Shown: one piece after another, positions 1 to 8,210 of the stretch
Layout of the letters: every line of letters starts with the position of its first letter
How positions within the stretch are numbered: the first letter of the stretch is position 1
Notes under the pieces: generated by a model
Told to the model about the DNA's origin: nothing
Database searches by the model: none
What the model saw: only the letters and a program-made list of their open reading frames with translations
Position numbers and translations under genes: made by a program
DNA from: Hymenobacter sp. YC55
GTDB lineage: Bacteria; Bacteroidota; Bacteroidia; Cytophagales; Hymenobacteraceae
Assembly (NCBI RefSeq): GCF_029433095.1
Contig: NZ_JARNTX010000001.1
Coordinates: 1,302,001 to 1,366,000, forward strand
Length of the DNA stretch: 64,000 bases
Direction of reading: 5' to 3'

Positions 1-364
1 GCAGGCCTAAGTCCTCGAAGCCAATTTTCAGCACTGCTTTTATCATGCCCTGGCACACGCCACGGCCTCTAACCGTAGTATTGCCCACGAGCACGCGGCT
101 GATACGAGCCGAATTATTTTTTTGGCTAATGCCGCCGAGCGAAATGTGTCCCACCGTTTCACCACTTCTTGATTCGATGGCCTTGTATACCAGCGCGTCC
201 GATTCGGGTGGGTTGTTGGTGCCTTCTAGGTACCACGCAAGTTTGTCTTCGGTTAGGGGAAAGCTGAATAGTGAACCCGACCAGTTTTGGAGCAATTCCG
301 GGTCCTGAATCCAGCCAATCAATTGCTTGAAGTCGGCGGGAGTGAAATATTCTAATTGAATCAT
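1..364 (-). CDS. GNAT family N-acetyltransferase (3' end beyond window)
   Basis: Reading the minus strand from the ATG at 364 gives about 121 residues without a stop, beginning MIQLEYFTPADFKQLIDWI and running off the left edge. The order of segments fits the GNAT fold: an N-terminal strand-helix, then a strand with GETVGHISLGGIS, then the acetyl-CoA loop region VLVGNTTVRGRGVCQGM, which resembles the Q/RxxGxG/A motif. The family moves an acetyl group from acetyl-CoA to an amine; small proteins of this RimJ/RimL-like type act on proteins, antibiotics or metabolites, and the substrate cannot be read here. The gene lies downstream of the mscS-type gene on the same strand with about 200 bp between them. 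The C-terminal third is missing. Confidence 0.75.
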   Translation of the reverse strand, partial: MIQLEYFTPADFKQLIGWIQDPELLQNWSGSLFSFPLTEDKLAWYLEGTNNPPESDALVYKAIESRSGETVGHISLGGISQKNNSARISRVLVGNTTVRGRGVCQGMIKAVLKIGFEDLGL

Positions 365-571
365 AAAATCGGCAGTAAGAAGAGGCGTGCTCTAGCAAAA
401 GAGTGACACGCCAGATGAGTGTGAACCTGCCAAGATACGACATCGTCAGCCACTGTTGAGCTTGGCTAACAGATATTAGGCAGCGTAACTAGCTGCGATT
501 ATGCAATGGACAGTCGTATAGAACCCCAAAACAAGGCGGGGAGTGCCCTTTTTTCCAAGAATAGTTGCTGT

Positions 572-1690
572 CTAGCTTGCTTCCGCTACTGCTCCCGAGG
601 GTAGGAAAGGCTGCTCCGGCGCGTCCATGGTAGTGCGGGTCTTGGGTAGACTGTCGGGGTAGTTCGTTTGGATAAAAGCCACTAATTGTTCCCGTATTTC
701 GCAACGCAGATCAAAGGCCCGGCTGGAGTTCGAGGCGCTCATCAGGGCCCGTAGTTCCATGGTGCGCTCTTTGGAGTCGGTGACCTGCAGCACGCACACG
801 CGCTTGTCCCAGAGCGGGTTCTTCTCCACGAGCCGTTTCAGTTCAGCGCGCACTTCGTCTACCGGCAGCGTGTAATCGGTGTAGATGAAAACCGTACCGA
901 TAAGTTGCGACGCGGTGCGGGTCCAGTTCTGGAAAGGCTTCTCGATAAAGTAGTTGATGGGCAACACCAGCCGCCGCTCGTCCCAGATGCGCAGCACCAC
1001 ATACGTAAACGTTATTTCCTCGACCCGGCCCCATTCGCCCTCTACCACCAGTACATCGTCAATGCGGATAGGCTGCGTGAAGGCAATCTGAAAGCCAGCC
1101 AGCAAGTTGGCAATGGAACGCTGCGCCGCAAAGCCCACAATCACGCTGGCAATACCCGCCGAGGTCAGCAGGCCGGTCCCGATCCGACGTACCGTCGCGA
1201 AGCTCATCAGAATGAGCGCCATGGCCACGAATATGATAATGGAGACCACCAACTTGCGCACGAATTGCAACTGCGTGAACAGCTTGCGAACCTGCAAGTT
1301 GTTGTCGCCATCGAGCTGGTAGTGCTGCTTTATTAGGTCCTCGATTACGTCCACGGTTTTCACCAGTCCCCACGCAAACGTGACCACGAAGGCCGTTACC
1401 GCCACGCGCTCTAGGATTCCCAAATGCTTGGGTGAAAGCGGAACCAATGGCAATACAAATAGCAGCGTAAGCACCGGGAAAAAGAAGGTGCTGGCGTGGT
1501 TCAGGTGTTTGGCAACAGAGTGGGAGAGGAGCGTGGTTTCGCGCTTATTGTACGCACGTAGTACCCGGAAGACAACAAATTTGATAAGCAACCCTACGGC
1601 CAAACCACCCGCTACCAAGGCCAGTGTGTGCAAAACAGCTTCCGCCTGATCGGGCAGAAGTTCCGGTAAGTTCAGTTTCATGCGCAACAA
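572..1690 (-). CDS. MscS-type mechanosensitive ion channel family protein
   Basis: A 372-residue inner-membrane protein (369 if the ATG at 1681 is used). Hydrophobic spans occur near residues 15-40, 70-100 and 145-175, followed by the pore-lining helix rich in Gly/Ala (SAGIASVIVGFAAQ) and the MscS beta domain with FTQPIRIDDVLVVEGEWGRVEEI and the later LPINYFIEKPFQNW. This is the standard MscS layout; channels of this family open under membrane tension to release solutes during hypo-osmotic shock. The length suits the small-to-middle YbdG-like members, not the large MscK type. It is a single gene, with a 350-bp region upstream shared divergently with the BLUF gene. Confidence 0.88.
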   Translation of the reverse strand: MLRMKLNLPELLPDQAEAVLHTLALVAGGLAVGLLIKFVVFRVLRAYNKRETTLLSHSVAKHLNHASTFFFPVLTLLFVLPLVPLSPKHLGILERVAVTAFVVTFAWGLVKTVDVIEDLIKQHYQLDGDNNLQVRKLFTQLQFVRKLVVSIIIFVAMALILMSFATVRRIGTGLLTSAGIASVIVGFAAQRSIANLLAGFQIAFTQPIRIDDVLVVEGEWGRVEEITFTYVVLRIWDERRLVLPINYFIEKPFQNWTRTASQLIGTVFIYTDYTLPVDEVRAELKRLVEKNPLWDKRVCVLQVTDSKERTMELRALMSASNSSRAFDLRCEIREQLVAFIQTNYPDSLPKTRTTMDAPEQPFLPSGAVAEAS

Positions 1691-2040
1691 GCAAATTCAT
1701 CTGACAGTACCCGGCTCCAAGTCGAAAGGTTGCTTGCAGCGCATTTTCTGGCTTAGCAGCAACAAGCTCACGAGCAGGTGACAGCACCAGGATTACACGA
1801 GCAGGTGGTAGCCCTACTATTCAATTAGTAGTATGCTTACTGATTGACTTGTAAGTGGTTGTCTAGCTGCCACAATCATTGCTACTTTCCCAAGGTCTTG
1901 CCGCTTAAAAGAGTTGGCGGAACTGCCGCGCCGTTTCGGGAACTTACCCCGGAAAGTCGTAAATATGGACTGTGATTAATATTTATTGAGCTGACGCTAA
2001 ACGGCAACGACAGATAGTTTAAGAAAACGAGTAAGCACCT
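1691..2040. other. Divergent intergenic region, mscS-type / BLUF
   Basis: 350 bp without a convincing gene. It must carry promoters for both flanking genes, but I cannot pick a clear TTTG / TAnnTTTG pair. It contains an exact 12-bp direct repeat, CACGAGCAGGTG, at 1769-1780 and 1796-1807, on the mscS side. Confidence 0.5.
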
Positions 2041-2475
2041 ATGTATCACATTGTGTATCTGAGTTCGGTAGTCGGAAGCTTCGACGAGCAACAATTGAAA
2101 ACCATCTTATTGAAATCGAGAGTTAAAAACACCAGCCGCGGCATTACCGGCATGCTGCTTTGCTGCGACGACAACATCATGCAAGTGCTGGAAGGCGAAC
2201 AGCACGAAGTAGCGGAACTCTACCAAGTAATCGAGCGGGACTTTCGCCACACGCGAATTATGAAGCTGTCAGACGGCCAGATTACGCAACGCACTTTTCC
2301 CGACTGGTCGATGGGATTCACAACAGCTGCTCCCAAGGACTTCGAGCGGCTGCTTGGCTATTTCAACCCCGATGCCGCATCCTTTCCGGCATCCTCCCCG
2401 ATTCCGGCCGAAAACGAGGTGCTCGACCTCCTAAAAGAGTTCTGCCACAAGCAAGAATCCCCATTCCGCCTGTAA
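2041..2475 (+). CDS. BLUF domain blue-light sensor protein
   Basis: A 144-residue protein that is almost only a BLUF domain (residues 2-93) plus a short helical tail of about 50 residues. The flavin-binding residues are in place: Tyr6 in the first strand (YLSS), Asn30, Gln48 in the IMQVLEGE strand, and Trp89-x-Met91 in FPDWSMGF. Tyr and Gln are the photoactive pair that rearranges its hydrogen bonds to FAD after blue light. No output domain (EAL, cyclase) is attached, so it belongs to the short BLUF class that signals through protein partners, as PixD does. It starts at ATG 2041 and ends before a strong hairpin. Neighbours do not reveal the partner. Confidence 0.93.
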   Translation: MYHIVYLSSVVGSFDEQQLKTILLKSRVKNTSRGITGMLLCCDDNIMQVLEGEQHEVAELYQVIERDFRHTRIMKLSDGQITQRTFPDWSMGFTTAAPKDFERLLGYFNPDAASFPASSPIPAENEVLDLLKEFCHKQESPFRL

Positions 2476-2537
2476 CGCTACAGGCTCATTGGCTTGTTGT
2501 AGCCCATTTCGCTACTGCCATTTTTACTTAAGCAAAG

Positions 2538-2584
2538 AGTCCAACCACAGTTAGTTCGGTAAGCTAACTGTGGTTGGACTTTCT
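2538..2584. terminator. Bidirectional hairpin between BLUF gene and pncA
   Basis: A perfect 17-bp inverted repeat, arms 2538-2554 and 2564-2580 (AGTCCAACCACAGTTAG and its complement) with a 9-nt loop, followed by TTCT on plus. It lies between two convergent genes, so it can terminate both. Confidence 0.75.
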
Positions 2585-2604
2585 GCTTGGGCCGGCAAGA
2601 GCTT

Positions 2605-3213
2605 TTACTGAACGTCGGCAGCGGCTAGGAAATGCGCGCCGTGCGCCAGCAGGTCGGCGCGGGCTTGTTGGTAGCCCTCGGCGGAAATAGCGCGCGTAGC
2701 ATCTTCAATGTAAAACACCTCGAAGCCCTGCTCCAGCGCATCTTTTGCCGAGAAGTACACGCAGTAGTCGGCAGCCAGGCCGGCGAGGTAGACTTGCGTT
2801 ACGCCGCGGCCGCGCAGGTAGTCGGTGAGGCCGGTGGCTTTGCGATGCCCGTTGTCGAAGAAGCCGCTGTATGAATCGATATCGGGGTTGGTGCCTTTGC
2901 GGAAGACGGCCTCGATACGGTGCTGGTCGAGGGCGGGATGGAACTCGGCGCCGGGAGTGGCTTGCACGCAGTGGTCGGGCCATAGCGTTTGGGGCAGGCC
3001 GTGTAAGTCGATTTGCTGAAAAGGCTGCTGGCCTGGGTGGCTACTGGCAAAGCTGCCGTGCCCGGCCGGATGCCAGTCCTGCGTAGCCACTACCAAGTCG
3101 AAGCGGGGCTGCAAGTCATTGACTAGTGGAATGATAGCATCGCCATCGGCTACGGCGAGTGCGCCGCCGGGTACAAAGTCATTCTGGATGTCGATCAGCA
3201 AGAGGGCTTTCAT
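2605..3213 (-). CDS. pncA: Bifunctional nicotinamidase/pyrazinamidase
   Basis: A cytoplasmic cysteine hydrolase of about 202 residues that deamidates nicotinamide to nicotinate for NAD salvage. The start is taken at ATG 3213 (MKALLLIDIQNDF), the usual family N-terminus; the frame opens four codons earlier at 3225. The catalytic triad is visible: Asp8 in IDIQNDF, Lys106 in FRKGTNP, and Cys151 in ADYCVYF. The metal site is shown by Asp46-Trp-His48 and His81 in WPDHC. Length matches E. coli PncA. It is divergent from susC, and the LacI-type operator candidate at 3331-3365 lies in the shared upstream region, although a role of pncA in pectin use is not expected. Confidence 0.95.
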   Translation of the reverse strand: MKALLLIDIQNDFVPGGALAVADGDAIIPLVNDLQPRFDLVVATQDWHPAGHGSFASSHPGQQPFQQIDLHGLPQTLWPDHCVQATPGAEFHPALDQHRIEAVFRKGTNPDIDSYSGFFDNGHRKATGLTDYLRGRGVTQVYLAGLAADYCVYFSAKDALEQGFEVFYIEDATRAISAEGYQQARADLLAHGAHFLAAADVQ

Positions 3214-3330
3214 GAAAGAACACAAAAAGTGAAGGCGAAGACCAAGGGGGGCTTCTTTCCGTCCAAGATAAAACCGGTTTTGTTTCGAGCGCTAAAACTA
3301 GCGCAGGAACCAAGAAAAGAATCAAGCAGC

Positions 3331-3365
3331 TGCAATCGATGGCAACGTTGCCGGTAACGATTGCA
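3331..3365. promoter_or_regulatory. Candidate LacI-family operator upstream of susC
   Basis: A nested dyad: outer arms TGCAATCG (3331-3338) and CGATTGCA (3358-3365), and within them the perfect 12-bp palindrome GGCAACGTTGCC (3341-3352). The central CG flanked by AA/TT is the hallmark of LacI/PurR-type operators. Positions 3341-3364 match 13647-13670 upstream of kduD at 21 of 24 bases. It lies about 135 bp before the susC start. That the LacI protein at 12438-13490 binds here is inference. Confidence 0.7.
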
Positions 3366-3499
3366 TAAAAAAACAGCCCTCTTTCTGATTCGCAAAGGTT
3401 TGAGTTATCTAATATCAGACAACGGTAACTTCTGGCTAGGCCACAGTTTAAGCGTACCGTGTCGATTTGCTTCCTTTCTTCACTTCAATTCCCACTAGT

Positions 3500-6469
3500 A
3501 TGAAGCACGGTTTATTACTACCTGCTATTCTGTTGTGCGCAGCCGCTCCGGCTTGGGCTCAGCAGACTCGGCAACTTTCAGGGCAAGTGCTGGACGCAGC
3601 CACCGGCGAAGGATTGGCCGGGGTGACGGTGCTGGTGAAAGGCACCACCAATGGCGCGTCCACCAACATGGACGGGCAGTTCACGCTAAGCGTACCCGCT
3701 ACGACCAGCGAGGTGCAGCTCACGATAAGCTACATCGGCTACGTCACCCAAACCGTAACGGCCAAAGACGAAGCCAACCTGAAAGTCAGATTGGCGTCGG
3801 ATACTAAGGCGCTGGACGAAGTAGTGGTAATTGGCTACGGGCAGGTGAAGAAGAGCGACGTAACGGGCGCTATTGTGTCGGTAAAAGAAGAGGACATTAA
3901 AAAGACCCCGGCGGCCAACGTAATGGAGTCGTTGCAGGGGCGCCTGCCCGGTGTAGACATCACGCGCAGCAGCGGTTCGGCCACATCGGGCGTCAACGTG
4001 ACGGTGCGCGGCAACCGTTCGCTCACGGCCAACAACGGCCCGCTGTTCATTGTGGATGGGGTGCAGTACAACTCTATTCAGGATATCAACCCCAACGATA
4101 TTCAGTCGATGGAGGTGTTGAAAGACGCCGCTTCCACGGCCGTTTACGGTTCGCGCGGCGCCAACGGCGTTATCATCGTTACCACGAAGCGCGGCTCTTC
4201 AGGCAAGCCACGGGTTACCATCAACTCTTACTACGGCCAGACCGACGTTGCGTACTACCCTAAGGTAAACAACGCCGAACAGTACGCGGCGCAAAAGCGG
4301 GAAGCCAACCGCACAACGGGCTTGTGGAACAGCGCGGCGGATGATCCTAAGATCTTCACGCCGTACGAGCTAGAGTCGATTGCCAACGGGGGTTCGACCG
4401 ACTGGATGAATTTGCTGCTCCGTAAAGGCGTGCAGCAGGAGCACCAAATCGGCCTGTCGGGCGGCTCCGACAAAACTAAGTTCTACACCTCGTTCGACTA
4501 TTTCAACGAGCAAGGGCTGTTCAAACTAGACAACCTCAACCGCTACTCCATTCGCTTTAACATCGATCAGGAGATCAACAAGAAAATCACTATTGGCCTG
4601 CAAAGCCAGCTCACATATTACAACCAGAGCACCCGGCGCGACCCCACCAACCAGGCCAATAAGATCAACCCGCTGCTCACGCCCTACGACGCGAACGGCA
4701 ACATTGCCATCTTCCCCAACAGTGGCAACTTTATCAACCCCATCATTGATGAGGTAAACGGCAACTACGAGAACAACGCCCGCACCACGCGCACCTTCAC
4801 GACGGGTTATGTTAGCTACCAGATTCTGCCGAGCCTGAACATTCGCTCCAACCTAGGCCTCACGCTGTCCAATGCCCGCACGGGTATCTACCAGGGTAGT
4901 AACACCTTGGACCGCAACGGCTCGGTGCCGCAATCGTCGTACGGTACCCAGTTTCTTACCAACTGGAGCTGGGAAAACATCATCAACTACAACAAGACGT
5001 TCGGCGACCATTCCCTCACGGCTACTGGCGTTACGTCGTTGCTCACGTTCAACACCGAGAATTCCAACGCCCAAGGCCGCAACCAGTTGCTGGCTTCGCA
5101 GCTTTACTACAACCTGGCCAACGCCAACCAGCAAATTGGTATCAACAGCGGCTACGAAGACAGCAAACTGATTTCGTTTACGGGCCGCGTGCAGTACGGC
5201 TATAAGGGCCGCTATTTGCTCACCCTCACAGGCCGCGGCGACGGTTCCTCGAAGCTAGCGGCGGGCAACAAATGGGCTTTCTTCCCGTCGGCTGCCGTGG
5301 CGTGGCGCGTCATCGATGAAGACTTTATGAAAGGGGTTAGCGCCATTTCCGACTTGAAGCTGCGCGTGAGCTATGGGCGGGCCGGCAACTACGACGTACC
5401 GGTGTATTCGTCGCAGTCGTTGCTGGCGCGTATTCCGTTTGCTTATGGCGAAACCAGTGCTGCGGGCTACACCTTTGCCAACCGCATCGGCAACCCGGAG
5501 CTAGGGTGGGAACTGTCGAACACCAAAAACATCGGTCTGGACTATGCTGTGCTCGACAACCGCATCACGGGCTCGGTTGACGTGTACGACACCGAAACCA
5601 GCGACCTGTTGCTCGACCGGTTCTTGCCGCTAAGCTCGGGCGTATCGGTTATCACGCAGAACATTGGCAAAACCCGCAACAAGGGCATCGAAGTCGGCCT
5701 GAATGGGCGCATCATCGACAACGAGAACTTCAAGTGGAACGCGGGTGCGACGTGGTTTCTCAACCGCGAAGAAATCGTGGACTTGGGCGGAGCCAACAGC
5801 GACATCTCCAATGGCTGGTTTATTGGCTCGCCTACTCGCGTGATCTACGATTACGAGAAAATCGGCATTTGGCAATTAGACGAAGCCGACGAGGCCAAAG
5901 CCTACGGGCAGAAGCCCGGTCAGATCAAGGTGCGCGACCTGAACGGCGACGGTCAGATTACGGCCAGCGCCGACCGCAAAGTGCTGGGCTGGCGCGTGCC
6001 CAAGTGGAACGGCAGCTTTAACAGCGACTTCAGCTACAAAGGCTTCGATTTGTCGTTCCAGTTCTTTGCCCGCATGGGCCAGATGTTCAACTACGAATAC
6101 AACAGCTATTTCGACCCGCAAGGCATCGAGAACAGCTCGCAGCAGAACTACTGGACGCCCGAAAATCCCTCAAACGACTACCCGCGGCCGGATGCGAGCT
6201 TGTCGAAAACCACGCAGCAAAACGCCCTGTATGGCAACACGCTGTACTACCGCGACGGCTCGTACGTGAAGTTGCGCGCCGCTACGCTTGGTTACAATAT
6301 TCCCCAATCGGTGTTGGAGAAGCTGCACATGTCGTCGTTGCGGGTGTATATACAAGGCAAGAACCTCGTGACGTGGAGCGACATCAAGGACTATGACCCG
6401 GAGCGTGGCGGGGCCATTACGGCGCCCATTCCGCGCGTGGTGTTAGCGGGAATCAACCTCGGTTTTTAA
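3500..6469 (+). CDS. SusC/RagA family TonB-linked outer membrane transporter
   Basis: A 989-residue outer membrane receptor that, with its SusD partner, takes up oligosaccharides using TonB energy. The start is ATG 3500, which gives a clean signal peptide (MKHGLLLPAILLCAAAPAWAQ); the frame is open 11 codons further upstream. A carboxypeptidase-D-like regulatory domain follows (about residues 22-105), then the DEVVVIGYG segment, the plug domain with LQGRLPGVDI and VLKDAASTAVYGSRGANGVIIVTTK (about 110-230), and a 22-strand barrel ending in a terminal Phe (GINLGF). It starts the pectin locus, 24 bp before susD. Pectin-derived oligosaccharide as substrate is inferred from the surrounding genes. 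Confidence 0.96.
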   Translation: MKHGLLLPAILLCAAAPAWAQQTRQLSGQVLDAATGEGLAGVTVLVKGTTNGASTNMDGQFTLSVPATTSEVQLTISYIGYVTQTVTAKDEANLKVRLASDTKALDEVVVIGYGQVKKSDVTGAIVSVKEEDIKKTPAANVMESLQGRLPGVDITRSSGSATSGVNVTVRGNRSLTANNGPLFIVDGVQYNSIQDINPNDIQSMEVLKDAASTAVYGSRGANGVIIVTTKRGSSGKPRVTINSYYGQTDVAYYPKVNNAEQYAAQKREANRTTGLWNSAADDPKIFTPYELESIANGGSTDWMNLLLRKGVQQEHQIGLSGGSDKTKFYTSFDYFNEQGLFKLDNLNRYSIRFNIDQEINKKITIGLQSQLTYYNQSTRRDPTNQANKINPLLTPYDANGNIAIFPNSGNFINPIIDEVNGNYENNARTTRTFTTGYVSYQILPSLNIRSNLGLTLSNARTGIYQGSNTLDRNGSVPQSSYGTQFLTNWSWENIINYNKTFGDHSLTATGVTSLLTFNTENSNAQGRNQLLASQLYYNLANANQQIGINSGYEDSKLISFTGRVQYGYKGRYLLTLTGRGDGSSKLAAGNKWAFFPSAAVAWRVIDEDFMKGVSAISDLKLRVSYGRAGNYDVPVYSSQSLLARIPFAYGETSAAGYTFANRIGNPELGWELSNTKNIGLDYAVLDNRITGSVDVYDTETSDLLLDRFLPLSSGVSVITQNIGKTRNKGIEVGLNGRIIDNENFKWNAGATWFLNREEIVDLGGANSDISNGWFIGSPTRVIYDYEKIGIWQLDEADEAKAYGQKPGQIKVRDLNGDGQITASADRKVLGWRVPKWNGSFNSDFSYKGFDLSFQFFARMGQMFNYEYNSYFDPQGIENSSQQNYWTPENPSNDYPRPDASLSKTTQQNALYGNTLYYRDGSYVKLRAATLGYNIPQSVLEKLHMSSLRVYIQGKNLVTWSDIKDYDPERGGAITAPIPRVVLAGINLGF

Positions 6470-6493
6470 AATCATCCTCACGCACGAACAGAC

Positions 6494-8158
6494 ATGAAAT
6501 ACTCGAAATTTAAACTTGTGCTGGCGGCCGGGATGCTCACGCTTACGCTCCCCGCCTGCGAAAAGCAGCTAGAAGAATACAACCCCTCGGGCCTCACGGC
6601 CGAAAACGTATACACCACGCCGGCTGGTTTTGAAACGCTGGTTAACGCCGCCTACTCGTACAACCGCTGGTGGTACGGTAAGGAAGACGGCTACAGCATA
6701 TCCGAAATGGGCACCGACCTGTGGCAGCGCGGGGCCGGTGACGTAAACCCCGACCTGACCGATTATACCACGCTCCAAGGCAGCTCACGGGCGCTTGAAA
6801 GCTTGTGGGGCAAACTGTATGCGGCCGTCAACCTCTGCAACGCGGGCATCAACCGCATCGGGCAATCGGGCATGACGGATGCGCAGATGAAAACACGCGA
6901 AGGCGAACTGCGCTTCCTGCGGGCCTTCTACTACTGGCACATTGTGGAAACCTGGGGCGGCGTGCACTTCACCACCGAAGAAACGACCACCGTGCAAACC
7001 ACGGCCAACCGCACGCCCGTCGACACTTTCTACAACCAGATCTTCGAGGACCTGAACATTGCAGTAGCCAACCTGCCGACTACCACCACCGATTATGGCC
7101 GGGTAACAAAGCCTGCGGCCGAAGCTTTCCTGGCCAAAATGTATCTGACGCGCGGCCAGAACAAGGAGGCCGCCGACTTAGCCGAAAAAGTAATCAGCGG
7201 CTACAGCTTCACGCTGCAGAAAAGCTACGCCGATTTGTGGTCGATGACTAACTTGGAAAATAAGGAAGTTTTGTGGGCGGTCAACTACGCGAAAGAGCTG
7301 AGTTTGAACGACCGGGTAGATATAAACCTGTTCCCGGAGCCTTATGGGCACCCCCGCGGCGGCAACAACGGCCACTTGCTTTGGACGATGAAGTACGACG
7401 ACCAGCCCGGCATGACGCGCGACATAGCTAATGGCCGCCCCTTCAACCGCTACATGCCGTCGCTGTTCCTACTCAGGCTGTTCGACGAGACGAAGGATTC
7501 GCGCTACCTCGCCTCGTTCAAAACCGCCTGGATTGCTAACACGGCCGTGACCGGGGCCAAGCCCCTGGCCAAAGGCGATACTGCTATTCTGGCCACCAAA
7601 AAGGAAATTCCAACCAGCGTTGAAAACGCCAAGAACTACCGCACCTACGATTTAAGCAAGGTGTATAATCCCAACACGGGTGCGGTGGTCGGCGACCGGC
7701 TGCACTACGTGTGCTTACGTAAGTTCGACGACCCAACGCGTCCTACCATCGCTGAAGAGCAAAGCGCCCGCGACGCCTACATTATCCGCTTGGCCGACGT
7801 GTATTTGATGGCCGCTGAAGCTAACTTCAAGCTCGGCAACCTCCCAAAGGCTGTCACCCAAATCAACACGGTGCGGCGGCGGGCGGCCATCCCGGGCAAA
7901 GAGTCGCAGATGGAAATAGCGGCCTCTAATTTGAGCTTGGACTTCATTCTGGACGAGCGGGCGCGGGAACTAGCCGGCGAGCAGCTGCGCTGGTTTGACC
8001 TCAAGCGTACCGGTAAACTGGTATCACGGGTGAAAGCCAACAACCCCGAAGCGGGCGCTAGCATTCAAGATTACCACATGCTACGGCCCATTCCGCAGCG
8101 GCAATTAGATGCCATCCAAAACAGAGCGGAATTCACGCAGAACCAAGGATACAGATAA
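6494..8158 (+). CDS. SusD/RagB family surface lipoprotein
   Basis: A 554-residue surface-exposed glycan-binding lipoprotein, the lid of the SusC channel. The lipobox LPAC places the modified cysteine at residue 22. The N-terminal SusD-like part holds the family segments EGELRFLRAFYYWHIVETWGGV and the TPR-like helices (AEAFLAKMYLTRG), and the C-terminal RagB part ends with LDERARELAGEQLRWFDLKRTGKL and PIPQRQLDAIQNR, as in other members. It follows susC with a 24-bp gap and so is cotranscribed. A Rho-independent hairpin immediately follows (8169-8200). Ligand assignment to pectin fragments comes only from context. Confidence 0.96.
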   Translation: MKYSKFKLVLAAGMLTLTLPACEKQLEEYNPSGLTAENVYTTPAGFETLVNAAYSYNRWWYGKEDGYSISEMGTDLWQRGAGDVNPDLTDYTTLQGSSRALESLWGKLYAAVNLCNAGINRIGQSGMTDAQMKTREGELRFLRAFYYWHIVETWGGVHFTTEETTTVQTTANRTPVDTFYNQIFEDLNIAVANLPTTTTDYGRVTKPAAEAFLAKMYLTRGQNKEAADLAEKVISGYSFTLQKSYADLWSMTNLENKEVLWAVNYAKELSLNDRVDINLFPEPYGHPRGGNNGHLLWTMKYDDQPGMTRDIANGRPFNRYMPSLFLLRLFDETKDSRYLASFKTAWIANTAVTGAKPLAKGDTAILATKKEIPTSVENAKNYRTYDLSKVYNPNTGAVVGDRLHYVCLRKFDDPTRPTIAEEQSARDAYIIRLADVYLMAAEANFKLGNLPKAVTQINTVRRRAAIPGKESQMEIAASNLSLDFILDERARELAGEQLRWFDLKRTGKLVSRVKANNPEAGASIQDYHMLRPIPQRQLDAIQNRAEFTQNQGYR

Positions 8159-8168
8159 CACTTTCCCG

Positions 8169-8200
8169 AAACCCCACTGACTGCTCGTTGGTGGGGTTTT
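8169..8200 (+). terminator. Terminator between susD and GH28 gene
   Basis: A 9-bp stem AAACCCCAC (8169-8177) / GTGGGGTTT (8191-8199) with a T run. It sits 11 bp after the susD stop and just before the next ATG, so it may lower, not abolish, readthrough into the GH28 gene. Confidence 0.7.
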
Positions 8201-8210
8201 ACTTGTACTT

